From Gymnothorax reevesii (lineage: Eukaryota > Chordata > Actinopteri > Anguilliformes > Muraenidae), in assembly GCA_029721435.1 (NCBI GenBank), contig CM056582.1, forward strand, positions 36,166,611 through 36,230,610: DNA of 64,000 nucleotides, written 5' to 3'. The notes beneath the pieces were generated by a model, which was not told the origin of the DNA, made no database searches, and saw only the letters and a list, made by a program, of their open reading frames with translations. Of this stretch, positions 21,780 to 31,576 are shown in pieces. The position numbers and the translations under genes are program-made. Position 1 is the stretch's first letter. Each line of letters begins with the position of its first letter.

Positions 21780-22045
21780 AAAATAAAAAAAAATAGAATC
21801 ATTTGATTACAATAACAATAGATGGTTCCAATTTCGGAAAAAAGGGAACGGTGATACCCAAGATTCCTCACCCAAAGACAAAGACAAATCTGGTGATGGT
21901 GCTCAGAAATCCAGTAACAGGTCTGATCAAAGTGTGAAAGCTAACAGTGACAAAAGTGGTCTAGTTTGCAGTTTTTGCTAGAAATCTGGTCATGTTACAA
22001 CTAACTGTTGGTTCCTTAAAGCTAAGAAAGAAAAAGAAAAAGGTT
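21780..22045 (+). pseudogene. Gag C-terminal remnant with zinc knuckle
   Basis: A basic, Ser/Asp/Lys-rich stretch precedes a CCHC knuckle (C-x2-C-x4-H-x4-C) at about 21967-22008. The residue after the second Cys is a TAG stop (21979-21981), so the knuckle itself is interrupted. The start of gag is absent. Confidence 0.65.
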
Positions 22046-22079
22046 AGAAACCCCTGTAGTAGATAACCGATCTGCTAAA

Positions 22080-22562
22080 TTGCCTGCTTCTTGTGGGGCT
22101 AAAAAGCCTGATACTGCTGACTTTGGGAGGGAGGAATTTCTTCCATTTGTGTCAAAGGGATTTGTGGCTCTGAATGAGCATACTACTCCTGTCCCCATAT
22201 ATATCCTAAGGGATACCGGAGCTTCTCAGTCACTTTTGTTGATGGACTCCTTGGAGTTACGTGATGAGACCGCTTCTGGGGATTTCATACTTGTACAAGG
22301 TATTGAAGGGAGGACTGTATCTGTACCCCTGCGCTCTATATTCTTGAAGTCAGATTTAGTTACAGGACAGGTAAAGGTGGGACTTATGTCAGGTCTACCT
22401 ATCAAAGGTGTTTCTCTGTTGCTAGGCAATGACCTGGCTGGGGGCAATGTAGTTCCCTATGTAGATCTTACTTCACAGCCGAGCACTGAAGATGGCGATG
22501 AGGACCCATCTCTGTATCCTTCTTGCGCAGTGACTCGTGCTATGGCCAAGAAGGCTCAATAA
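22080..22562 (+). pseudogene. Retrotransposon aspartic protease region
   Basis: An open frame of about 160 codons with no ATG at its 5' end. It contains the active-site motif YILRDTGASQS near residue 45 and a hydrophobic LLLGNDLAGG segment near residue 113, as in pepsin-like retroelement proteases where a second conserved hydrophobic-Gly motif follows the DTG. It lies between the gag remnant and integrase, so it would be translated as part of a pol polyprotein. It ends in TAA at 22560-22562, and the link to the next domain is broken. Confidence 0.7.
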
Positions 22563-22814
22563 GTAGATGATGTGGTGCCATCCAGCACAGTGAATAGTCA
22601 TGACTCAGGTGGTTCGCCTTATGACTCTGTTCGGCCTACTATGGTTTCTCCGTTTGAGGACTTATCAGATACTTTTTATCAGTTCTCTATTCAGCCAGCC
22701 GGATGCGTCTGGTTTTTCTGATGTGTCTGGAGACTTGTCTCTGTCCAGAAAGCGGTTGATTGAGGAGCAAGCTAATGATCCTGAAATTTGTGTACTAAAG
22801 AGGAGAGCCCTTCC
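22563..22814 (+). other. Broken linker between protease and integrase
   Basis: Pol-like sequence in mixed frames, with a readable LSLSRKRLIEEQANDPEI segment near 22735-22785 typical of the stretch before the integrase zinc finger. Confidence 0.45.
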
Positions 22815-24142
22815 TGACTGAGAAATAGACGCAGTTCCAGTTGGGTATTATTGCTGCGGAAGTGGTGCCCTCCTGATATCCCTGCCAATGCAGATTGGGC
22901 AGTGGTTAAGCAAATTGTTGTTCCGAAGACCTACAGGAATGAGATCTTAACAATGGCTCATAGTTCACCTTTAGGAGCTCATCTTGGTGTTAACAAGACT
23001 GTTGATAAGATCATGAAACACTTCTTCTGGCCTGGGCTTCGGAAGACGTTTCCAATTTTTGCAAAACCTGTCACACTTGTCAGGTAGTTGGTAAACATCA
23101 GTTAGACCCACCTGTTGCTCCATTGCAGCCTATCCCAGCATTTGGTCCATTACCCAAGACTAGATCTGGGAATCAGTACTTGTTGACAATCATGCGTGCA
23201 TCTACCTGATTCCCTGAAGCCATACCTCTACGCAACATCAAGGCAACTGCAATCCCAAAGGCTTTGATAAAGTTCTTCACCTTGTTTGGCCTTCCCAGGG
23301 AAATTCAGTCAGACCAAGATAGCAATTTCACTTCCGGATTGTTTCAGCAGGTTGTGTATGAACTAGGTTCAAAGCAGATTCTTTCTAGTGCCTATCATCC
23401 AGAAAGTCAGGGTGCCTTAGAGCGGTTTCATTCCACTCTCAAGACAATGATGAGGACTTATTGTTATGACTATGAGAAAGACAGGGATGAAGGTGTTCAT
23501 TTGCTGTTGTTTGCAGCTAGAGAAGCAGTGCAGGGGTCTACTGGATTCAATCCATTTGAGCTAGTGTTTGGCCATGAAGTGAGAGGACCTTTGCTATTGT
23601 TGAGTGAACAATGGCAAGAGGAAGAGCCGCACATCAGTCTGTTACACTATGTTAGCAAGTTCAAGGACAGATTGCGTGCAGCATGTGACCTAGCCAAAGA
23701 GAACTTGAAATCAAGTGAGGATAAAATGAAAACTTGGTATGATCATAAGGCTAGAAGCCGTGAGTTTAAACCAGGAGACAAGGTCCTTGTGTTGTTTCCC
23801 TTGCAGTCCAATCCATTGCAGGCTAGATGTCATGGTCCTTATGAAATTCTGACAAAACTCAATGATCTCAATTACATTGTAAAGACTCCAGATAGGAGAA
23901 AGCCAAAACAGTTGTGTCACATTAACATGCTGAAGCCTTATCATGATAGACATGCTAGGGTTGCAGCTGTCACTTCAGATCCTCCAATGGCTGAGATTTG
24001 TGAAGATGAGGGGGAGTTTCAAGATGGTGAACCTAGAATTAAAGCTGAAGTTCTATCATGTAAATTGTCAAACTATGAAGTGTTGCAAAATCTTGATGTA
24101 AAACTCCAGCACCCTCACAGAGAGATCAGTTTGAGAGGTTGA
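22815..24142 (+). pseudogene. Retrotransposon integrase, broken
   Basis: An HHCC-type zinc finger begins at AHSSPLGAHLGVNKT (about 22955), and the CHTC pair follows in another frame after a shift near 23055. The catalytic core retains the second acidic residue in SDQDSNF (about 23309) and the Glu in YHPESQGALERFHSTL (about 23395). The segment that should carry the first Asp appears deleted between IPAF and GPLPKT, and a TGA follows at about 23209. The C-terminal part (KPGDKVLVLFP, LCHINMLKPY) is a GPY/F-like region. Its position before the reverse transcriptase marks the Gmr1-like order. Confidence 0.8.
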
Positions 24143-24697
24143 TCAAGAAATATGAGGATCTGTTTCCTGATGTTCCAAAGAGAGTTTCTATAGCCTCTCA
24201 TGATGTAGATGTTGGTGATGCCAAACCAATTAAACAGTATCCGTACCGGATGAATCCTGAAAAGAGAAAGATTGCTGAGAAAAAGGTTGAGTACATTTTA
24301 GAACATGATATTATCAGACCCTCCAACTCAGATTGGAGTTCACCCTGTGTGCTAGTTCCAAAACCTGATGGAAGTACTAGATTCTGTACAGATTATCGCA
24401 AAGTCAATGCTGTAACTAGAACTGATGTGTTTCCAATACCTAGGATTGATGATTGTATTGATAGAGTAGGGCAAGCAAATTTTCTGACCAAAATTGATTT
24501 ACTGAAGGGTTAGTGGTGTGTGCCTTTAACTGAGAAGGCCAAGGGCATCTCTGCTTTTGCCACACCATCTGGGTTGTTCCAGTATGAAGTCCTACCCTTT
24601 GGCATGAAAAATGCCCCAGCCGCGTTGCAAAGGATGATACAGTCTACAATCGCCGGATTGCCCCACACGGGTGCGTACATCGATGACCTGATCACAT
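24139..24697 (+). pseudogene. Reverse transcriptase, N-terminal part
   Basis: Gypsy-type RT: HDVDVGDAKPIKQYPYRM, VPKPDGSTRFCTDYRKVN, TKIDLL (motif A Asp), then a TAG at 24511-24513 that interrupts the frame. Next come TPSGLFQYEVLPFGMKNAP and the catalytic YIDD at about 24675-24686. It is cut after 24697 by a LINE. The domain resumes at 27268. Confidence 0.85.
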
Positions 24698-27267
24698 TTT
24701 TTATTTTTTGTTGTTTATTGTTTATTGAATGGATCCCCATTAGCTGCCGCCTAGGCGACCACTAATCTTCCTGGGGTCCATAAGATACATAAAATATAAC
24801 ATGAATGTTTGCATTCAAGACATAAAATAAATACATGGTCATAAATTCCTAGCATAACTACACTTATAATAATAATGGCAACAACAATACACACACATAC
24901 GCACACACATCAATTATATATGCATAATATCATCATATATTAATAACCCTATAAATTGACTAATACACAATAATAGTACTAAATATATCTTCAGTCGCTA
25001 TGATAATAGTAATTCTACTAATTTTAAGATCAATCATAAATTTACATTCATATGGTCTGCTGCCTTAGGTGAGCCTTAAGTCGTTTTTTAAAAGTTAGTT
25101 TGTTTTGTAAATGAGATATATAAGGAGGTAAAGAATTCCAGGACATAATTGAGTGTTATATAACTGAGAGTTTGAGTAAATTAGTTCTCGGAGTTGGAGG
25201 TATCAGGTAACCAGAGCTGGCATTTCTGGTGTAATGGTTATGTCTGTCTCTAGTATTTAGTAATTGGTTGAAAAAATATTTGGGTGTCTGATTGAATATG
25301 ATGTTTCTAAAGAACATCAGGATGTTGTAGCTGAGTTTAACTTCAACTGAGAACCAGGAAAGTCGGGAGTGCATATCAGCTATATTTGTACGTGTTGAGC
25401 AGTTAAGTGCCAGTCTAGCTGCTCTGTTTTGAATCAATTGCAATTTGTGTATTTCTTTCTTAGCTGCTGCAGACCATAAAATAGAACAGTATTGCAGATG
25501 ACAGGAAACCAAGGACTGTATTTCCTGACTGATCACAGAGGATGACAAATAAGGAGAGCACTTTCTAATCAATGCTAAGCCTCTTCCCATTTTGGACACA
25601 GTACTATCAATGTGATCAGACCGTGACAACTGTTCATCCAACATTACACCAAGTAATTTCGTTTTCTTGACTTGCTCTATTGCTCTATTACATTGATAGA
25701 TGCAGCTGTGGGTCACCAATAAGCATACTTCTTGAGCCAAAAATAATGCATTTTGTTTTCGAGATATTCAGGACCAGTTTGTTATTTTTCACCCAGCTAG
25801 ACACCCTCTCTAGATTCTGATTCACAATGATTTCTAGCTCATTTATAGTTGAGGCAGTGCTATACAGTGTTGTGTCATCCACGTGCATAACCATAGGGGA
25901 ATTTTGTATTGTGAGAGGTAAATCATTTGTGTAAATAGAAAAAAGTAAAGGGCCAAGGCAGCTCCCTTGTGGAACTCCACAGCTGATCTGCTTGCAGTCG
26001 GAAAGGCTGCCATTAAAGAAAACTCTCTGCAATCTCTCAGATAGATAACTGATCATCCAAGAGAGTGCTGAGCAGCTAAATCCATATTTATCTAATTTGG
26101 TGATCAATATGTTGTGATCTATAACATCAAAAGCAGCACTGAAATCAAGTAGAACTGTGCCTACTATTTCCCTATTATCCATATGTTTCAACCAGTCATC
26201 CGCTAGCTGGGCTAGAGCTGTGGTGGTTGAATGACACTCTCTGTATGCATGCTGTGAACTTGTGATCCAATTATTTATGATAAAATAATTTTGGATTTGA
26301 TTGAAAACTATCTTTTCTGATAATTTACTTAAGACAGGAAGTATGCTTATTGGACGGCTGTTTGCACCAGTAAGATTTGAATTATTGTCCTTTGGTATTG
26401 GAATTATCTTAGCCTCTTTCAATATCCTTGGGCAAACCCCGTTAGATAAACATCTGTTAAAGATGTGACAAATGGGAGTTGATATGTGAGCTGCAGCGAA
26501 TCGTAGCAATTTACCATCTAGGTTGTCTGTTCCAGCAGGTTTTTCAATTGGCAGGGATAGTAACAATTTATTTATGTCAGGGACAGCAATCTGCACAAAG
26601 TCAAAATTACAGTTCTTATTCTTCATCGTACACTTCTCAATTAGTGTGCATGAGGAGGAGCCATCACCTGGCATTAAGCCCTTTCTGAGACCGTCAATCT
26701 TGCTCACAAAGTAATTATTAAAATAATTTGCAATTTCAACAGGTTTTGTTAAGAAAGTACCATTATTTTCTATAAATGAATTTGTCTGGTGTGAAGACCT
26801 TCCCATTATTTCATTCAATGTTTTCCATAGTTTTTTACTGTCATTTTTAGAGTCATTAATTTTACTTTGGTAATATTCTTTCTTTTTGCATCTATTCAAT
26901 TTGGTTACCAGATTTCTTAATTTATAGTAGTTTTCTTTATCACAAGTTAAGCCACTTGAATCAACCACTCTTTTAGCTGCATTACGTTGAGCCATTAGAT
27001 TTTTTAATTCACTATTTATCCATGGTGCACATTTTGCCCTTACAGTTGTCTTCTTCAAAGGTGCATGTTTGTGTGCTATTGGCATAAATAAACTCATAAA
27101 AATACTCAACGCCAAATCAGGGTCCTCCTCATAACACACAGTTGACCAGTTAGTATTCCTTACGTCCTCGACAAAAAGCTCCTGCTGAAAGTGCTTGTAT
27201 GATCTTTTATATATAATCCTACCAGCTGTTTTAGGGACCTTAGTTTTCCTTTTTAGTGCAATTACAG
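24698..27267 (-). mobile_element. 5'-truncated CR1/L2/Rex1-type LINE inserted in the gypsy RT
   Basis: Flanked by TCACAT on both sides (24692-24697 and 27268-27273), an exact 6-bp duplication of the target. On the minus strand it starts within the region upstream of the reverse transcriptase, lacks the endonuclease, and ends with GGACCCCAGGAAGATTAG...AATGGGGATCC and an A/T-rich tail. Length 2.57 kb. Confidence 0.85.
25156..27267 (-). pseudogene. LINE reverse transcriptase, truncated and frameshifted
   Basis: Reads, from high to low coordinates, SYKHFQQELF, NYYKLRNLV, the RT entry SRPISILPVLSKL, motif A LLDFSAAFDVIDHN, SCGVPQGSCLGPLLFSIYTN, and motif C HVDDTTLY, where most relatives have YADD. 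A frame change lies at 25690-25740, after which the C-terminal region (LGVMLDEQLS, LVSCHLQYCSILW) continues to about 25156. The APE endonuclease is absent, as expected for a 5'-truncated copy. The frame extends beyond 27267 only by chance into gypsy antisense sequence. Confidence 0.8.
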
Positions 27268-28022
27268 TCACATGGAGTGACTCCTGGGAAGAACATCTAA
27301 AAGATGTAGAGACGTTGTTCCAGCGCCTGACCCAGGCTAACCTGACTGTTAACCTGAACAAGAGTGACTTTGGTTGTGCTACTGTCACCTATCTTGGCTA
27401 TGTCATAGGCCAGGGTAAGGTGGCACCCATAAATGCTGAAGTCCAAGCCATCATGGACTTTCCAGTTCCTGACAACAAAAAAGCTTTGCGCCGCTTCCTT
27501 GGAATGATCGGGTACTACCGCAAGTTCTGCAAGAACTTTGCTGAGATTGCCGTCAGTCTCACCAACCAACTGAAGAAAGGTGTAAAGTTCACTTGGGATG
27601 ATGCATGCCAGAGAGCCTTCGATCGCCAGAAGTCTCTGCTGTGTCACTTCCCCGTGCTCAAATCTCCTGACTTCAACAAACCGTTCTCCATCGCGGTCGA
27701 TGCTAGCGACCAAGCTTGTGGATCTGTGCTCCTACAGAGAAGTCCCAGGAAGTTCAATCGCCACCAAAGGAACTATTCCACAATAGAGAAGGAGCTGTTG
27801 GCTCTGGTTCTATCTTTACAACACTTTGATGTTTATGTTTGTACAAGGCAAAAGCCAATGATTGTGTACACTGACCACAATCCGTTAAAGTTTTTGAGTA
27901 AGATGAAAAACAAGAATCGGAGATTGTTGAATTGGAGTTTGATTTTACAGGAGTTTGACTTGGAAATTAAGCATGTAAAGGGTACTGACAATGTAATTGC
28001 TGATTGCTTATCCCGTGGTTGA
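27268..28022 (+). pseudogene. Reverse transcriptase end and RNase H
   Basis: Continuation of the Gmr1-like pol after the LINE, open for about 250 codons. WEEHLKDVETLFQRL and LTVNLNKSDFG complete the RT. FLGMIGYYRKFCKNFA is the connection, and RNase H follows with FSIAVDASDQACGSVLLQ, STIEKELLALVLSL, YTDHNPLKFL and DNVIADCLSRG at the end, then TGA. The stop right after RNase H, with the LTR 130 bp later, shows no integrase follows. Confidence 0.85.
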
Positions 28023-28154
28023 GTATATATACATATCACGCGTTTATTCGAATATTGTATTACATGTATATATAGACAAGTGTCCACTTAACCATTTCGT
28101 ATTGACAAGAAAAATTTTGCCTTTTTGAGTCAAAATGTTTCCCTTTTGGAATGG

Positions 28155-28665
28155 TGTAATGTGAATAGAGGCCACTAGATGGCAGCATTTACCTTTCTTT
28201 TATTGAGCTCAGACTGGAGCTAGGTTTAGACATGTCCTGGACATGTCTGGGGCAAGTCCCCGAAAATTAAAAAAAGAGGTCTAAAGTGGGTGGGGTCTGC
28301 AAAAGAGTATATAAGGAAAAGAATTGAGACAGTAAAGTGGTTGGAGAAATTGCAAGGAGAGGGATACATGTGACCAGACCTGTCATTTCTGTTCAAGACC
28401 TGTGAAGTTTCTTTTGTGGATTTTTGCCTGTGTTAGAGCATTTTTTTTCCTTACCCAGGACATCACCAAGCCACCCCAACAAAAAGGGACTGTAAATATT
28501 TATGTTTTTTGTCTTGTAAATCAATCTTGGTTATTAGTTGTAGGTTAGTATTAGTCTTTGTCTATTGATTAAATGTGTTCAAGTTTTTAAAACTGTTTCT
28601 GTCATCCCTTGCTGTTGCTGTAGCTGTTGTGTTGTAAATTGTAATAACAAATTGGGGCCATAACA
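28155..28665 (+). repeat. 3' LTR of the Gmr1-like element
   Basis: Runs TGTAATGTGAATAG to GGGGCCATAACA, 511 bp with TG/CA ends. A TATATAAG box lies at 28308-28315. Other copies are at 3236-3875, 3876-4357, 4362-4662, 29651-30093 and 55567-56052. Confidence 0.85.
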
Positions 28666-28756
28666 AATTACATATGGTTTGGGCAGTCACACGACCTCTA
28701 AACAATTGATTCCTTGCAGTGACAAATCGATTATGCAAATGACATAAGACAATCTG

Positions 28757-28957
28757 TCAGTCTTCTGCTTTTGATGTCACACGTGGGCTACCAGAACGAG
28801 GTTGGTCAGCTGTGGTGCCAGTTTGTTGGAGACGTGTCCGAAGATCATGGATAGGCCGTCGACTGCATCCCATAACCCTTGCAACGTCAGTGACGGACGT
28901 TTCCATATTCAGCATGCCAATGGAACATTCACGCTGAATGTTTGACAGCCATGGCAT
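28757..28957 (-). pseudogene. Tc1-like transposase N-terminal fragment
   Basis: About 65 codons giving a helix-turn-helix: IQRECSIGMLNMETSVTDVA, CSRRPIHDLRTRLQQTG, then GTTADQPRSGSPRVTS, typical of the DNA-binding part of Tc1 transposases. The family is related to, but not the same as, the element at 46044-47537. The catalytic domain is missing. Confidence 0.7.
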
Positions 28958-29424
28958 TGAAAATCAACGAATAATTAACTGTAAAAACTTGTTTTTTTGA
29001 GATGTCACTCTAACGTGCTAACGTGAGCTCAGTTGCACATCTCTCATATGGTCACGTGACAAGGAACACGAGAAAACATGGTTTTAGCTTAAAGAACGCT
29101 AGCACGTGCTACGTACCTGTGCACGTTGGAATTGATGTGTGTCATAATGTCTTTAACAACACATTTACCCCTAGTGATAATATAAACTCTTTTATTAAAA
29201 GTTTCAAGAAAATATTTTCAAATTTATGAGTATGAAGTTTCTTTTTTGACCCAGTATATTTTTGGTAGTACATAATAATGTTTATCTCTCATTATTATAT
29301 TAATTTCATGTTTTTCACGTACCAATACCAATTTGTTCTTAAGACCTTTTGAACTTCTAAATTTTTAAAATGAGTGCAATAGACTGTTGATTCACAGGCT
29401 CCAAACTTTTTCCATGATTTCACT
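28958..29424. other. Probable remains of Tc1 ends; no gene
   Basis: Contains AAGTTTCTTTTTTGACCCAGTATA, which looks like a Tc1 terminal sequence, and otherwise AT-rich unassigned DNA. Confidence 0.3.
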
Positions 29425-29650
29425 GCCCACCAACTTCAATATATTTATAAATGGATCAAACCGAAAGAATCAGACACCTCTTAGACAGACATCAAACAAA
29501 CATTATGCAAAGAAATCAGCATCTCAGATCTTCCATTCCTGAGCCCCACCATCAAAGGCCATCCCTGTTTTAAAAATCCTACCACAGAAACAACTCTGAC
29601 CGCTTGGTGGCAGTTTCACCAAATGACTAACATCACAACTTCTCCCAAAG
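29425..29650 (+). pseudogene. L1-type LINE ORF2 C-terminal fragment
   Basis: Plus-strand reading gives ISISDLPFLSPTIKGHPCF and TTLTAWWQFHQMTN in one frame. This resembles the region behind the reverse transcriptase of vertebrate L1/Tx1 LINEs. It is short and cut by the following LTR. Confidence 0.5.
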
Positions 29651-30093
29651 TTGTATTTACCTTTTTTTTTGTTAAGCCCAGACATGTTTTAGGCATGTCT
29701 GGGACAAGTCCCAGTGAAAAATTTTTAAAAACCTAAAAGGTGGGAGGGGTCTGCAAAAGAGTATATAAGGGGGAGAATTGAGACAGTAAAGTAGTAGGAG
29801 AAATTGCAAGGAGAAGGATACATGCGACCAGACCTGTCATTCTGTTCAAGACCTGTGAAGCTTTTAGTGGATTTTTGCCTGTGTTAGAGCATTTTCCTCA
29901 CCCAGGACATCACCAGGCAAACCCACCAAAGAGACTGTAAATATTTCTATTTTTGTATATAATCAATCTTGGTCTGTACAGTAGAGTAGTTAGTTGTTAT
30001 TTGTCTTTGTTCAATTAAATGTGTTTTAGTTTTAAAATTTTTGTCAGTCATCCTTTGCTGTCATTAATTTCATAACAAATTGGGGCCATAACA
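29651..30093 (+). repeat. 5'-truncated LTR of the Gmr1-like family
   Basis: Matches 28155-28665 from the CTTTTTTTTTGTTAAGCCCAG region, including GTATATAAGG, down to GGGGCCATAACA at 30093. The first few dozen bases are missing or diverged. Confidence 0.75.
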
Positions 30094-30109
30094 CATCAAA
30101 TTGAAAATG

Positions 30110-30275
30110 AGCTCATGTTTTTCGTGAAATGGTAAAATGTCTCACTTTCAACATCTGATGTTGTCTATGTTCTGTTGCAAATAAAATGTCAGTTTATGAG
30201 ATTTGAAAATCATTGAATTCAGTTTTTAACTTACATTTTACACAGCATCCCAGCTTTTTTGGAACTGGGCTTGTG
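30110..30275. repeat. Terminal repeat of another Tc1-like family
   Basis: Ends TTTTTTGGAACTGGGCTTG after ACATTTTACACAGCATCCCAG, preceded by TTGCAAATAAAATGTC and GAAAATCATTGAATTCAG. This is the layout of a long Tc1 terminal repeat from a family different from the one at 57090. The matching transposase is not next to it. Confidence 0.5.
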
Positions 30276-30782
30276 GCTGTGACACTGTAATCCCATAATT
30301 GCAGCTATTGTCATAATTACAATTCCACCCTCAATCAGTCCAGTCTCCTTGTTTGCGACCGTTTAAGGTCAGGACTGGGTGACACGGACTGAGGAGTCTG
30401 CTCATTGCCAACAAATGCCTACAAAAAAGATTGAGGTGATGCTTATTTTGTTATGAAATGAATGATTTTGCTGTCCATTGTTACTCTTAACAACCAATGT
30501 CCAAAATATACTTTTCAAGATGGACTATGTTGTTTACAAGAAAAACAGAGAGTCAAAAAGAGGCATTGCGAACGAAACTGCTAGCAAACAAACTGAAAAC
30601 AGAGGATTATTTAGTTTATGATGCTAACACTTTGTATGTTGTCCTGCAGTTAAAAGCTGAAGCGGTCGTGGCCAGAAACATCCATCCAACATCCATGTTC
30701 ATGTACAGACAGGTGACAAACTAATGGAGAAATCTACTTAAATAGTCTCAGTAAAGTGTTTTAAAGTGGCTTCCACAAGCTG
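30276..30782. other. No feature recognised
   Basis: The open stretch at 30497-30724 has no known domain and may be chance. Confidence 0.3.
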
Positions 30783-31060
30783 TCAGATCATTTCCCAAAC
30801 CTTTGCATGGTCTACAAGTGTTAAACTGAACACAAGGGATAGAATATTTTTCTTCCATAATTTCCTCCGCTGGTGTTTTGATGGTGATGCATAAAGCCGT
30901 CTAACACGTTTGAAAATCTCCCATGTGAGTTCAGTTGGATTGAGATGTGGAGACTGTAAAGGCAAAGACATAAGCTTAGGATCATTTCTACTCTCAGAAA
31001 AACATTCCCTGACTCCTTGAGTGGTGGGGCTCGAACCATTGTCATCCAGGAAGACACGAC
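30783..31060 (-). pseudogene. Tc1-like transposase C-terminal fragment
   Basis: Minus-strand fragments read FLDDNGSSPTT..., corresponding to the second catalytic Asp, and LPLQSPHLNPTELTWEIFKR, corresponding to the SPDLNPIE-W segment with the catalytic Glu. The two parts lie in different frames. No terminal repeats were found nearby. Confidence 0.6.
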
Positions 31061-31380
31061 ACGTAGCGCATTAAGATGACCACTCAGAATTTCAGTGCAT
31101 TGATTTGCAGTGACCCCTCTGCCTGTTAGGGGATGAATGGACCCAAATCATGCCATCCAATTTACCAGAAGCACTTACGTTTGTGTTGTTTGTCCATTTA
31201 ATAAAAGTTTTTCTCTTAAGTTGTCACCTGTCTCAGTGCGCATAGTACACTTGTTACTACAGCAGCCAGCATTTTTTTACCATGCATCCCCCAATTTCTG
31301 GGCCACTATTTATCTGCACATGAATAAAAACACACCCTTAATGTTTCTAAGATAAGGTCTAGCAACAAAAAAAAGTCTGT
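31061..31380. other. No feature recognised
   Basis: Possibly more Tc1 remnant at the start. The rest is unassigned sequence downstream of the receptor gene. Confidence 0.3.
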
Positions 31381-31564
31381 GGCTGACTGGGTGGATTACA
31401 GCACAGCAGTTTTTGAAGGGGGGATTGGCTGACTGGGTGGATTACAGCAAAGCATTGTTTGAAGGGGGGATTGGCTGACTGGGTGGATTACAGCACAGCA
31501 GTGTTTGAAGGCGGGATCGGCTGACTGGGTGGATAACAGCACAGCAGTGTTTAAAGGGGAGGGT
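31381..31564. repeat. 46-bp minisatellite, four units
   Basis: GGCTGACTGGGTGGATTACA starts units at 31381, 31427, 31473 and 31519, an exact 46-bp period with a few substitutions. The array ends 13 bp from the last base of the receptor stop codon, so it occupies the start of its 3' untranslated region. Confidence 0.9.
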
Positions 31565-31576
31565 TCATGGAGGTAG

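Larger units (their letters stand above)
21608..28665 (+). mobile_element. Gmr1-like Ty3/gypsy retrotransposon, 5' LTR missing
   Basis: The coding order is gag end, protease, integrase, reverse transcriptase, RNase H, then a 3' LTR at 28155-28665. Usual Ty3/gypsy elements carry the integrase last. Integrase before reverse transcriptase, with gypsy-type sequences, is the hallmark of Gmr1-like elements first described from cod. No 5' LTR or gag start is found. The left border with the Tc1 element at 21607 is approximate. It is dead: stops, frame changes, a lost integrase segment and a LINE inserted in the reverse transcriptase. Confidence 0.85.
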
